Assembly: GCA_025062325.1 (NCBI GenBank)
Contig: JANXAL010000008.1
Location: 1 to 37,006 of the forward strand
Source: Roseiflexus sp.
GTDB lineage: Bacteria; Chloroflexota; Chloroflexia; Chloroflexales; Roseiflexaceae
Direction of reading: 5' to 3'
DNA: 37,006 nucleotides
In this document: positions 1 to 8,627 of the stretch, piece after piece
How the letters are laid out: each line of letters starts with the position of its first letter
Position numbering within the stretch: the stretch's first letter is position 1
Program-made: the position numbers and the translations under genes
Notes under the pieces: generated by a model
Database searches by the model: none
Told to the model about the DNA's origin: nothing
Seen by the model: the letters and a program-made list of their open reading frames with translations, nothing else

Positions 1-422
1 GTCAGCACCGTTGCAGCGCCAGGCGGCGCGTAGGGCAGTTGATCCGTCGCGTGGAACACCTCGACGAACCGCGTCGCCGCCCGCAGTTCCAGGCCCATCT
101 CGACAACTGACAGGCGCGCCCAGACCGGGTCGAGAGCATGATCAATGCGTGCGGCAACAGTATGCGCGACTCCATCACGACATATCGGAAGGGCGCTCAG
201 GTAACCGCGCCGGATGCCTGGGCAACGCACCACGCGCACATTCGGCGCATCGAGCGCTGCCAGCGGCAGCATCGAGCGACCAGGGTTGAGTGGCAGCACG
301 TCGACCAGCGTGAAATGACAATCGCGCCCGACGCGCACCAGATGATTGAGCAACGACCGATGATAGGTCAACACGCCTGCCTGCGCAATACGCAAAAGCG
401 AGATGTCAACGCCAATGTGCAT
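1..422 (-). CDS. Glycosyltransferase, GT4-like, N-terminal part (runs off window start)
   Basis: The reverse strand is open from an ATG at 422 to the window edge, about 140 codons with no stop. The protein begins MHIGVDISLLRIAQAGVLTY, the usual opening of GT-B fold (GT4/GT1) glycosyltransferases: a first beta strand, then a glycine turn and a helix carrying the acceptor side. The catalytic C-terminal half lies outside the window, so the donor sugar cannot be judged. Its ATG shares one base with the TGA of the upstream glycosyltransferase gene (TGATG at 424-420), which points to translational coupling and a shared job in building a surface glycan. The family call is good; the exact activity is unknown. 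Confidence 0.75.
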   Translation of the reverse strand, partial: MHIGVDISLLRIAQAGVLTYHRSLLNHLVRVGRDCHFTLVDVLPLNPGRSMLPLAALDAPNVRVVRCPGIRRGYLSALPICRDGVAHTVAARIDHALDPVWARLSVVEMGLELRAATRFVEVFHATDQLPYAPPGAATVL

Positions 423-2404
423 CACTCAATTGCTTCCAGGCGCTCAATGATCTTCGCCGCTGCGTGTGACCATGTCCAGCGTGCAGCAACTTCAACGGCT
501 GCACGCGCGCCGACGGCGCGCGCTTCCTCGGGATGCTCATACACGTGGCGCATCAATGTGCAGAGATGGTCAAAATCGGGATCAGCCCAGCGCAGCCCCC
601 GGTAGTATGGGGTACGCGCTTCAGCCGGAACGAGACCGCGAATACGCAATGGGTAGGCGATGCCTGAATGAAGGAACTCCGTCTGCCCGCCCCAGTCGGT
701 CGAAATGACCGGCAGTCCGCATGCCATCGCTTCCAGCGTGGTCATCCCCCACCCTTCACCGCGCGTCGGTAATACGAAACAATCGGCGCTGCGGTACAAA
801 CACCCGACCTGGTATGAAGCCACTTTCTGGTTAGGGAGCACAACGATGGGCGGGCCGTCGCTGCGAATCAGGTCGCTGATGCGTCGCGCGATATCGAGAC
901 TGGGATCGTGGTTAAGGATTTTGAGCAGCAGCAACACATCATCGCTGCGACGGAACGTTTGCTGGTATGCCCGAATCAGCAACTCCGGCGCCTTGCGCTC
1001 GATCCACTCGAAGATCGACAGAAAGACGAAGCGATTGCCAGGCTTGCGCCCGGCGATGCCAGGGTGAAAATAATTGGGGTTGACCCCCAGCGGAACGACA
1101 TAGACGGGACGTCGGACGCCGCTGGCGCGAAACACCTCAGCCCCCCAGTGCGTTGGCGTCCAGACCTCGTCCATCTGATTCGCCTGGTACACCCACTCAT
1201 CCGGCAGTCGGTCAGTTTCCAACATAGTATAGCCAATGCGATAGCGTCCGCTATTCTTGATGAAGGAGTCGCCCTGGTGATAGACCACCTGTGGCAGGCG
1301 GGTGTCCTTGAGACGAGCACGCAACTGATCGATGCGCGGATCGCCCGTCAGCGGCTCGGTAAAATCATTCCCCCAGATGCACGCCAGACGCACGTCGATA
1401 CCGCAGCGGTCGAGTTCGATCACCAGTTCGCGCGACGACGTGGCATACCCGGACGGCGATGCCACTAGCGAGTGCCAGACAATGGCGCGGCGATATTTCT
1501 GGTTATAGAATGTGCGCCATTTGCGGATGAATGTCTCACGCCCTGCGTCCCACATTGCCCGCCACGAGGCATTGTTGATCCTGACGCTCGTATTCTCATA
1601 GTGCACCACCTGCGTTCCGCCGGTGCAGACGACTTTGAACCCCGCCTGGCGCGCCCGCAGGCAGTAATCGGTATCCTCAAAGTAGGACGTGTACGCCTCG
1701 TCGAACCCGCCGATCCGCGCGCGCACATCGCGCCGGATGTACATGCACGCGCCGGTGATCCCTTCAACTTCGCGCACTCCTGGGTACTGCCCAATGTACG
1801 TCTCGCCGCCGCCGATCTGATACCCCCAGAAACTATCCGCAGGCATATACGTTCCAGCATGCTGAAGCAGTCCATTGGCATGCAGCAGCGTACACCCGAC
1901 AATACCATACTCAGGATGGCTGTTCGCCACGTCACTGAGGTGCGCTAGCCAGTGATCCTGGACGATCAGCGTATCATTATTGAGCAGCACCACGTCATGA
2001 TCTGGCGGCGTCGCCGCCATGCCCTGATTGTTACCGCGTGCGAATCCCAGGTTGCTGTCATTTGCGATTACCCTGATGTCTGCTTGCTGCCGCAGCCACT
2101 CTAACGTCCCATCGCTGCTGCCGTTGTCCACCACCAGCAGATGATACGCAACATCTTTTGTATGCGCACGAATGCTCTCGATACAGCGGCGGGTGTACTC
2201 CAACCCATTCCACGTGAGAATGATGATAGTCACAGGTGGACGTTGCGGGACAGGGGAGGAACGAAGCATGCTGAGCGTTTCGGGTTGAACGTTGAACGTT
2301 TCAGGTTGAAGGTCGAGCGTCGCAGGTTGCAGGTCGCCAGGTCGCAGGTCGAGCGTCGCAGGTTGCAGGTTGCAGGTTGCAGGTTGAACGCTCAGAGTGC
2401 CCAT
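422..2404 (-). CDS. Bifunctional glycosyltransferase: GT2 domain fused to GT4 domain
   Basis: 660 residues from the ATG at 2404. Residues about 58-300 are a GT-A, family 2 domain: VTIIILTWNGLEYTRR start, NND metal/nucleotide region, and an ED pair in SYFEDTDYCLRARQAGF. Residues about 305-660 are a GT-B, family 4 domain with the GEGWGMTTLEAMACGLPVIS donor-binding region. Such fusions add two successive sugars in capsule, O-antigen or exopolysaccharide synthesis on the cytoplasmic side; this role is inferred. The first 45 residues are a low-complexity repeat peptide (units like LQPATLD) encoded by a DNA repeat. The ATG at 2404 has an AGGAG seven bases upstream, whereas the ATG at 2269 (Met46, just before the GT2 domain) has no obvious ribosome site. 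I therefore keep 2404 but regard 2269 as the ancestral start. Confidence 0.85.
   Translation of the reverse strand: MGTLSVQPATCNLQPATLDLRPGDLQPATLDLQPETFNVQPETLSMLRSSPVPQRPPVTIIILTWNGLEYTRRCIESIRAHTKDVAYHLLVVDNGSSDGTLEWLRQQADIRVIANDSNLGFARGNNQGMAATPPDHDVVLLNNDTLIVQDHWLAHLSDVANSHPEYGIVGCTLLHANGLLQHAGTYMPADSFWGYQIGGGETYIGQYPGVREVEGITGACMYIRRDVRARIGGFDEAYTSYFEDTDYCLRARQAGFKVVCTGGTQVVHYENTSVRINNASWRAMWDAGRETFIRKWRTFYNQKYRRAIVWHSLVASPSGYATSSRELVIELDRCGIDVRLACIWGNDFTEPLTGDPRIDQLRARLKDTRLPQVVYHQGDSFIKNSGRYRIGYTMLETDRLPDEWVYQANQMDEVWTPTHWGAEVFRASGVRRPVYVVPLGVNPNYFHPGIAGRKPGNRFVFLSIFEWIERKAPELLIRAYQQTFRRSDDVLLLLKILNHDPSLDIARRISDLIRSDGPPIVVLPNQKVASYQVGCLYRSADCFVLPTRGEGWGMTTLEAMACGLPVISTDWGGQTEFLHSGIAYPLRIRGLVPAEARTPYYRGLRWADPDFDHLCTLMRHVYEHPEEARAVGARAAVEVAARWTWSHAAAKIIERLEAIE
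2270..2395. repeat. Short-period 'word' repeat inside the start of a glycosyltransferase gene
   Basis: Direct units such as GTCGCAGGTTGCAGGT, GTTGAACGTT and GTCGAGCGTCGCAGGT recur at about 20-base spacing. The tract is free of stops in the glycosyltransferase frame and sits between its best ribosome site and its first conserved residues. It is followed at 2413-2437 by CCTAACCCCTAACCCCTA. Similar word-like repeats occur at 7930-8015. Confidence 0.75.
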
Positions 2405-2431
2405 ATAACGCTCCTAACCCCTAACCCCTAC

Positions 2432-4246
2432 TCACAGCCTCTCCCCGAACTCGCCGCTGCGACGCTGGAAATACCAGTAGCCAATTGCCAGCGTCGCCAG
2501 AGCAGTCAGCAGCACGCGCAGCACACTGTCGAGCGCAGGCAGGTTCGGCGTGGGGATCTGCCCGAACGCCACGGCGTTGCCATACAGGATTTCGCGGTAG
2601 AACTCGACCAGCGACGCCATTGGGTTCAGCCAGCGCACCAGCTGCGCTAGCGGACCGGCGACCTGATCGAGCGCATAGACAACGGGCGTGAGAAAGAACC
2701 AGAACTGAATGAAAATGCCGATCAGGTGAACCGTGTCGCGGTAGCGCACCGCCAGCGCGCTGAGGAACAACGCCACGCCAGACAGAAATATCGTCTGAAT
2801 GCCGATCAACACTGGCAGATACACGAACGTCCACGAGAAGTTCGTCCAGGCGCCAGCGGCGCGCAACGGCGGATACATCCACTGAACCGCCGCCATCACC
2901 AGCGCCAGCATCGGCAGCGATAGCACAAAGTTCACCAGACTCGACAGCACTGAGACCAGCGGCAGCACCTCGCGCGGGAAAAACACTTTCTTGACCAGCG
3001 CAGCATTATCGATTACACTGCGCGTCCCGCTGCTCACCGCTTCGCTGGCGAAGTTCCACGGCAGCAAGCCAGCCAGGATGAATACTGGAAACATGGCAAT
3101 ATCAGCCCGGAAGAAGGCGCTGAACACAAACCAGAAGACCAGCATGAGCAGCAGCGGAGCAAGTTGCGTCCAGAGATAGCCAAGCGCGCTTCCTTTGTAG
3201 CGCACGCGCAAATCGCGCAGCACCAGGTTGCGGATCAATTCGCGGTACGCCCACAGTTCGAGGATTTTGCGCATCGCGCCGGCGCTGCGATCCACCGCCA
3301 CACCTGCCGCGCCGAATGCTAATCCGACCACCGTCGCCGCTGAGAGCAGCAGTGGAATGCGCCGGTCAACGGCGCGTTCAGGCAACGGCGCGCGGTCGGC
3401 GCGATAGGCGTCACTCGGCGTATCGGGCGCAAACGCCGCGCCAAGGTTGCGATACAGGTATGCCAGCGCCTCCCGGATTGCCTGCCTTCCCGCTGCCAGA
3501 CGCAGCAGGTCAGCGTCGATCTGCCGGAGCGCCGCGCCGGTAGCAGTTGCACGGCGCACCTCGAGCGCGGGAATATCAATGCGCGTCAACTGCTCCTCGC
3601 GCACTTCCAGGGCGCGGGTCAGATCGCTCAACTCTTCGTGCGGCAGTTGATCGACAGTGATGTGCGCCGAAACCGGCTCGACTGCGCGGTTGAGCGGGAA
3701 CGCCTGCGTTCTAATAATTTCGCGCAGCAGACGCTGGAATGCCGTTTCCGGTTGACGCCCCTGGAGCGCCTCGGTCAACTCCCAGCCCATCAGATTGCGC
3801 AGAATCTCGCGCCCGCCAGCGGCGCGCACTGCGCGCGCCAGCGTTTCCGCCGCTTCATCTGCCAGCATTTGCGCTTCAAGGGGCGTCCGACCGGTGGCGA
3901 GAACTTCCACCCGCCCATCGGAGTGCGGCGCAAAACGCACGGCATACGTCGGACCGCCGAGGTCAGGACGGCGCGCCCTGAGCAACTCGAACGCCTGCAT
4001 CTCAACCGCGCGATAGTCGTCGTCGGGCTGACCGTCGGTATACAACTCGCGGTAGCGCCCGGCCGCGTCGATCTGCACCGCTGCGACCGTTTCATAGCGA
4101 ATTGGCTGCGAGAGAATCCGCGGTGCAGCAACTGCCAGCGCGCCAAGCGTACATAGTAGCAGCCAGAGCCACTGATAGAGACGCAACGGTCCCTGCTGGC
4201 GGCTCAATGCCACAATCCAGGTTGTCGGTGCAGCAAGACGCGCCAT
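2432..4246 (-). CDS. ABC-2 type polysaccharide export permease with N-terminal Wzz-like domain
   Basis: 604 residues in two parts. Residues about 335-600 are a typical ABC-2 permease of the Wzm/KpsM type: the cytoplasmic lead-in ELIRNLVLRDLRVRYKGSAL, six hydrophobic spans, and the VVYALDQVAGP and LNPMASLVEFYREILYG regions. It would move a lipid-linked or nascent polysaccharide across the membrane with a separate ATPase. Residues about 1-320 are extra: a span at 23-42, roughly 250 extracytoplasmic residues with helical stretches, and a second span at 297-318. That is the topology of Wzz/chain-length-determinant proteins. Plain permeases of this family are about 260-280 residues, so this is a genuine fusion. 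No ATPase partner is visible in the window. It lies 9 bases after the upstream membrane gene, in one operon. Confidence 0.85.
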   Translation of the reverse strand: MARLAAPTTWIVALSRQQGPLRLYQWLWLLLCTLGALAVAAPRILSQPIRYETVAAVQIDAAGRYRELYTDGQPDDDYRAVEMQAFELLRARRPDLGGPTYAVRFAPHSDGRVEVLATGRTPLEAQMLADEAAETLARAVRAAGGREILRNLMGWELTEALQGRQPETAFQRLLREIIRTQAFPLNRAVEPVSAHITVDQLPHEELSDLTRALEVREEQLTRIDIPALEVRRATATGAALRQIDADLLRLAAGRQAIREALAYLYRNLGAAFAPDTPSDAYRADRAPLPERAVDRRIPLLLSAATVVGLAFGAAGVAVDRSAGAMRKILELWAYRELIRNLVLRDLRVRYKGSALGYLWTQLAPLLLMLVFWFVFSAFFRADIAMFPVFILAGLLPWNFASEAVSSGTRSVIDNAALVKKVFFPREVLPLVSVLSSLVNFVLSLPMLALVMAAVQWMYPPLRAAGAWTNFSWTFVYLPVLIGIQTIFLSGVALFLSALAVRYRDTVHLIGIFIQFWFFLTPVVYALDQVAGPLAQLVRWLNPMASLVEFYREILYGNAVAFGQIPTPNLPALDSVLRVLLTALATLAIGYWYFQRRSGEFGERL

Positions 4247-4255
4247 ACCCGTCGT

Positions 4256-5992
4256 CTAGCGAAATTCCACGACCACGACATCGCCGACTTTTTCAACAGC
4301 GCGCAATTCCGGCGTTTCCGCCAATCGCTGTTCGACGACACTCCAGTGGAAAGCGCGGGTTCCGTCGAAGATTGGTTTTTCCAGGATCAGGTACCGTATC
4401 CCGAGTTCGCGCAATCGCCGCGCCGAGGCGCTGTCGGGGAATCCCCGCGAACGCTCATTGAAATCCTGGAAGACAGGCGGTATGTGCGCCTGATGCATAA
4501 AGGCGAACGTCCGCTTGCCATGGGTGAGCGTGCCGAACAGAATGTAGTAGTTGGTCGTTGCATCAATAACCGGAACAAATCCAACGGCAAAATCGCCTGA
4601 CTGCTGCGCAAGCCAACGATCAATCGGGCGAGGCGTCAGCACGGTAGACTCATTGATGCGCCCTGGCATCAGGTCCAGGACTACCAGCGCAATGATCCCG
4701 ACAGCAACAACGACCGTGTGCGATTTCATCGGCTTGCCCGACCCTGCGACGGCGCCGTTGCGTCCCGATGCGTTGTTGCGATGAACCAGGCGCGCTGCAC
4801 CCACACCTGCCAGCAGGGCGACAAACAGTATCGTTACCACCCCGAATCGCGCCCATACACGCATGAGATTCACACCTGGCAACTGGTGCAAATAATATGC
4901 TGGCAGCCAGATCGGAGTATCGGGGTGCAGAGGAACATTTCCAGTGTGCAGATCGGTGCCGAGCGCCAGGATGGCCGCCACGAGCGCGGTTCCTGTCCAG
5001 ACCCATCGGCGATCCCAGCGGCGCAGCGCAACCAGCGCCAGCATTCCAGGGACGATGCCGACATAGAGCGTTTTTTCAACCCACAGCGTCTCAGGGCGCA
5101 GTCGTGCGATGAATGCCCCCCAGAGCGGGTGCAAATGGAATGGCGCTACAAAGTTCACTGGACTCGCCGACCACATACGTATTGATTCGAGACCATAAGG
5201 CGTATAAATGCCATCGCGCGCCGTCAGGAGATAGGGCGCCGCCGCAAGCAACGCACCTATCAGGACAGCAGGGACCGCGAGCCACACCCGCGACCACAGG
5301 CAGACACAGCGTGTTGCCAGGGTCAACAGCGCATAGACAACCCCGCAGATCAGGCCAATGACCAGATAGTACTGCGACGCGGCGCCGAGCAGAAACGTCG
5401 CGCCAGCCAGACCTGCAAGCGCTTTCCGGTCCGGTTGTGGTCGCAACGAGGCATCCAGCGCCCAGAAGAAGAGCGGCAGCGGATAGGTGCTGACGATCTG
5501 CGGATGACCATAACTGTGTGCGAGACGAAATGGCGCCAGCATAAACGCGAGACCCGCCGTCAAACCTCCAAAGCGACTGTTGGTCAGACGTCGTATCCAC
5601 AGATACGCACACAGTCCTGAGAGGAAATGAGCCAGCGCCAGTTGCGCGTTATACCCAAAGACCGGACCAAACAGCCACGTCAGCGGCGCCACGACGATGT
5701 ACCCAACGTAGGGCACATCGGTGGCAGTCAGCGCCAGACCATCGGGCGCATTGATGCGCGGATCGACGAATGGCGACGCGCCGGTGCGCAGCGCCTCGGC
5801 GATCCATCCTGCCGCATAAACATACTGCACATTGTCGCCGGGCCATCCGATAATCCGGGATGACGGCGCGGCGAGCACCGGGTGCATCATTGCCAGCGCT
5901 CCACAGACGAGAAGCGCAACGACAGCCCAGTCGCCAGGCTGCATTCGCCACATCATCTGCGTCCACGCGCGCACGCTTGCTACGCCAGCCAT
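4256..5992 (-). CDS. Polytopic membrane protein, GT-C glycosyltransferase-like
   Basis: 578 residues with about eleven hydrophobic spans. After a first span (residues about 22-42) comes an outer loop with GWPGDNVQYVYAAGWIAEAL and an acidic-aromatic pattern, followed by repeated spans and a soluble C-terminal domain of about 130 residues ending in VGDVVVVEFR. This is the layout of GT-C membrane glycosyltransferases or YfhO-like proteins, which use polyprenyl-phosphate sugars outside the membrane. I cannot assign a substrate. The start overlaps the end of the deacetylase gene by 13 bases and the end is 9 bases before the permease, so it belongs to the glycan operon. It could instead be a non-catalytic membrane scaffold. 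Confidence 0.7.
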   Translation of the reverse strand: MAGVASVRAWTQMMWRMQPGDWAVVALLVCGALAMMHPVLAAPSSRIIGWPGDNVQYVYAAGWIAEALRTGASPFVDPRINAPDGLALTATDVPYVGYIVVAPLTWLFGPVFGYNAQLALAHFLSGLCAYLWIRRLTNSRFGGLTAGLAFMLAPFRLAHSYGHPQIVSTYPLPLFFWALDASLRPQPDRKALAGLAGATFLLGAASQYYLVIGLICGVVYALLTLATRCVCLWSRVWLAVPAVLIGALLAAAPYLLTARDGIYTPYGLESIRMWSASPVNFVAPFHLHPLWGAFIARLRPETLWVEKTLYVGIVPGMLALVALRRWDRRWVWTGTALVAAILALGTDLHTGNVPLHPDTPIWLPAYYLHQLPGVNLMRVWARFGVVTILFVALLAGVGAARLVHRNNASGRNGAVAGSGKPMKSHTVVVAVGIIALVVLDLMPGRINESTVLTPRPIDRWLAQQSGDFAVGFVPVIDATTNYYILFGTLTHGKRTFAFMHQAHIPPVFQDFNERSRGFPDSASARRLRELGIRYLILEKPIFDGTRAFHWSVVEQRLAETPELRAVEKVGDVVVVEFR

Positions 5993-7845
5993 ACCGTCAC
6001 CTCAACTGTCTCGCCAGCCGCCAGATCGAACGCCAGCGTCGCCCCGCGGATGATGGGATTGACGTTGCCATTCGCGCGCTGCACTGTCGCCTGTCGAATG
6101 TCGAAAGGCAGCCCGAGCGTCAGTCCCTCCAGATCGCGCGCGCTGCGATTGGTCACCACCAAGCGCAGGAGCGTTGTTTGGGACAGATCAGGGTTTGCGA
6201 TTTCGGATTCGCGCCGCTCGATATGCACCTGCGTTATCGCCTGCTGGCGATCAGCAATCTCCGCCAGCGGCGCGATCCAGAGATCGCCAGCGTCGCGGCG
6301 CATGGCGGCATACCGCACGACCTCGCCCCAGGCGGCAATCTGCGCCGGGCTGACCACCTCTTCCGTATGCGCCCACAGGTCAATCATGCCGCCAGTGGCG
6401 ATTGCCCGCTCAATCACAGCAGGCGCCTGCGCCGCGCTGCGTTCGGTCAGGTAAAAATCCGGGCAGGCGAGAATGGTCTCATGCCCCGGCACCGGTCGGC
6501 AGTGCGGATCGTCTCTGCTGACGAGGTGATACTGCGGCTGGCGCGGGCTCCAGTTGGTGCGGGTGACCGACGTGATCCCCGCGTCTGCCAGCGCTTGCCA
6601 GTTTGCATAACTCATCCCGGCGCTGCTGCTCCAGGGAAACGCCAGCGACCGTGCGGGCGGAACGCCACGCTCCACGGCGACAGCACGCCATTCGGCGAGG
6701 TCGCTGCGCCACTCTTCGGCGCTAGCAAGCCCGCCGTACAGGTGGCTGAAGGTATGGCTCTGAATGTCATGCCCCTCACGCTGCAGCAGCGGGATCAGGT
6801 CGCCGAAGTACCACGCCGGATCGGTAGCGACTGTGCCGTATGGATCGGGCGAAAACCAGGGTTGCTGCTGCCAGGCGTCGGTCTGCCAGCGATTGGCGCG
6901 GTTCGCCCACGTGAACGTCGGATCGCCCATGAAGCGTCGCCGCTCACGATTGCCGGTCAGGAAATTGTACCCGGTCGCGTAGTACGTTGCGCGGATGCCG
7001 TAGGGACGAAAGAGTTCCACCGTGGTCGTGACGCCCTCGCGCATCCGCATGCCGCGCAGCACCGGGTCCTGATCGAAGTTCGGATCATCGACCGAGCGCG
7101 AGTGGATCAATCCGCCCATGGTCGTCTCCCAGTCGAACGAAAATGACAGCGCAGCGCGTGCGCCATTGGGCCAGGGAAGTACACTCACGCCAGCCGGTCG
7201 CTCCGGCGACAGCGGCGGCATCTTGCCGGAAGCGGGAAAGCGTCCCGGTCGGATGCGAATCATGTCGAGGTAGATCCGGTCGTCGGAAGCGGGGTGGAAA
7301 GAAACCGCAAGGCGCGCCGCACCAGCCGGGGCGGTGAACCCACCGCCAATCAGCGACCAGGGTTGCGTATCGGCAGGTCCATTCCAGCGTCGCACCTCTT
7401 GCCAGCCGCTCCAGTCGGTGTGCAGAACATCGCCGCTGGAGTCGAGCCAGTGAAACCCTAGGCGCGCCCGCGTTGATGAGACCGAGTCGGCAAGCGCCCG
7501 CGCAACGGCGCAGTACGATACGCCGGGACGCACAGCCACATCAGGAGTGCGGAGATGATTGGCAATGCCAAGCAACTGGAACGAGCGACCATTGCCGGAA
7601 ACGGTAAAATCCCCGATCTGCACGCCGGTTGCCGCTGCGCTCCACCCGACAGGCAGCAGCACGCCGGATGGCGTGCCAGGCGCCAGGTTCGTAAAATCGG
7701 GCGCCCCCAGCAGATCATCGGCAAGAAACGGCACCGATGCACAGCGCCCAACCCGTTCTTGCGCAATCGCTATGCCCGCGCCAACCAGAATGACGCCCAG
7801 CGCGACCGCCGCCGTCAGGACAGCGCCTCGCCGTATTCCCTTCAT
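5980..7845 (-). CDS. Membrane-anchored polysaccharide deacetylase (NodB-like)
   Basis: 621 residues. Residues 8-28 form an uncleaved anchor or signal segment, and 35-200 look like a beta-sandwich carbohydrate-binding region. A NodB/CE4 deacetylase fold follows. Motif 1 is SFSFDWE, with the catalytic-base aspartate at about 238. Motif 2 is SHTFSH, with metal-binding His364 and His368. Motif 3 is the LAFPW segment near 401-405. The last ~100 residues resemble another beta domain. CE4 enzymes remove N- or O-acetyl groups from extracellular glycans. Here it would trim the polymer made by the downstream genes (inference). It is the first gene of the operon and has an extended -10 promoter about 45 bases upstream. 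The insert between motifs 1 and 2 is long for the family. Confidence 0.8.
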   Translation of the reverse strand: MKGIRRGAVLTAAVALGVILVGAGIAIAQERVGRCASVPFLADDLLGAPDFTNLAPGTPSGVLLPVGWSAAATGVQIGDFTVSGNGRSFQLLGIANHLRTPDVAVRPGVSYCAVARALADSVSSTRARLGFHWLDSSGDVLHTDWSGWQEVRRWNGPADTQPWSLIGGGFTAPAGAARLAVSFHPASDDRIYLDMIRIRPGRFPASGKMPPLSPERPAGVSVLPWPNGARAALSFSFDWETTMGGLIHSRSVDDPNFDQDPVLRGMRMREGVTTTVELFRPYGIRATYYATGYNFLTGNRERRRFMGDPTFTWANRANRWQTDAWQQQPWFSPDPYGTVATDPAWYFGDLIPLLQREGHDIQSHTFSHLYGGLASAEEWRSDLAEWRAVAVERGVPPARSLAFPWSSSAGMSYANWQALADAGITSVTRTNWSPRQPQYHLVSRDDPHCRPVPGHETILACPDFYLTERSAAQAPAVIERAIATGGMIDLWAHTEEVVSPAQIAAWGEVVRYAAMRRDAGDLWIAPLAEIADRQQAITQVHIERRESEIANPDLSQTTLLRLVVTNRSARDLEGLTLGLPFDIRQATVQRANGNVNPIIRGATLAFDLAAGETVEVTVWLA

Positions 7846-7888
7846 ACTCCCGTTCCGGCCTCATCTTTCGCCATCGTTCAGACGGCGC

Positions 7889-7897
7889 ATTATAGCA
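7889..7897 (-). promoter_or_regulatory. Extended -10 promoter of the glycan operon
   Basis: On the minus strand the bases read TGCTATAAT, a perfect extended -10 element about 44 bases before the deacetylase ATG at 7845. No good -35 box is seen at 17-base spacing, which is acceptable for extended -10 promoters. The same form occurs at other starts in this window. Confidence 0.6.
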
Positions 7898-7898
7898 C

Positions 7899-8015
7899 AC
7901 CAGGGGAACGAGGCGAGAGGCGAGAGACGTGAGGCAAGAACCGAGAATGAGAACCAAGAACTGAGAACCAATCCTTCCCCCCAACCCCTAATCCCTGATC
8001 CCTCACCCCAACACA
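7899..8015. repeat. Low-complexity word-like intergenic repeat
   Basis: Runs such as GAGGCGAGAGGCGAGAGACG, GAACCAAGAACTGAGAACC and CCCCTAATCCCTGATCCCT follow each other between the divergent glycan operon and msrA. They have the same style as the tract at 2270-2437 and hold no gene. Confidence 0.5.
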
Positions 8016-8026
8016 TCCGCGTAACG

Positions 8027-8032
8027 TATACT
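8027..8032 (+). promoter_or_regulatory. Possible -10 box for msrA
   Basis: TATACT lies 33 bases before the msrA ATG, with no clear -35 box. This is a weak call based on position and match only. Confidence 0.3.
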
Positions 8033-8064
8033 CATGCAGAACACGTTGTTGATAAGGAGTTCCC

Positions 8065-8625
8065 ATGGCTAACCCAACCACTCCAAACCGTGATCTCGCC
8101 ACATTAGGCGGCGGGTGTTTCTGGTGTCTTGAAGCCGTGTACGATGAGATCGAAGGGGTCATCAGCGTAGAGTCAGGGTATGCTGGCGGGCACAAGCCCA
8201 ACCCGACATATGAGGAGGTCTGCACCGGTAGAACCGGTCACGCCGAAGTTGTTCAAATTACCTTCGACCCGCAGGTGATTACCTTCCGCGATCTACTCGA
8301 TATCTTCTTCAGCATCCACGACCCGACCACGCCCAACCGTCAGGGCGCCGATGTCGGTCCACAGTATCGCTCGATCATTCTGTACCACAACGACGAACAG
8401 CGCCGTATCGCCGAAGAGACGATTGCTGAGTTGAACGCAGCAAAAATTTGGAACGCGCCGATCGTGACTGAGGTGAAGCCGTTTACGGAGTTCTGGAGAG
8501 CGGAAGAGTATCACCAGAAGTACTTCGCCAAGAATCCATACCAGGGATACTGCATGGCAGTTGTTGCGCCTAAGGTGATGAAAGCGCGGAAGCAATTCGC
8601 CAACCGGCTTAAGGCGAAACGCTGA
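8065..8625 (+). CDS. msrA: Peptide-methionine (S)-S-oxide reductase MsrA
   Basis: 186 residues, full length for MsrA. The enzyme reduces methionine-S-sulfoxide in oxidised proteins with thioredoxin as donor, a cytoplasmic repair step. The active-site motif is GGGCFWC near residues 15-21, with catalytic Cys18. Also present are the conserved GYAGG, the [15 protein letters not shown] segment, the [18 protein letters not shown] core, and the C-terminal [10 protein letters not shown]. The second cysteine of GCFWC (Cys21) could serve as a resolving residue. The start is fixed by AAGGAG seven bases upstream. It runs convergently into the next gene with only two bases between the stops. Confidence 0.95.
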   Translation: MANPTTPNRDLATLGGGCFWCLEAVYDEIEGVISVESGYAGGHKPNPTYEEVCTGRTGHAEVVQITFDPQVITFRDLLDIFFSIHDPTTPNRQGADVGPQYRSIILYHNDEQRRIAEETIAELNAAKIWNAPIVTEVKPFTEFWRAEEYHQKYFAKNPYQGYCMAVVAPKVMKARKQFANRLKAKR

Positions 8626-8627
8626 GG

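Noticed and set aside
2413-2437. Telomere-like CCTAACCCCTAACCCC
   Set aside because: Short and internal, part of the word-like intergenic repeats seen elsewhere in the window.
5860-7146. 428-codon open frame on the plus strand
   Set aside because: It lies antisense to the deacetylase gene, whose motifs are clear. Its product has no recognisable domain and is Arg/Ala/His-rich as expected for a GC-rich shadow.
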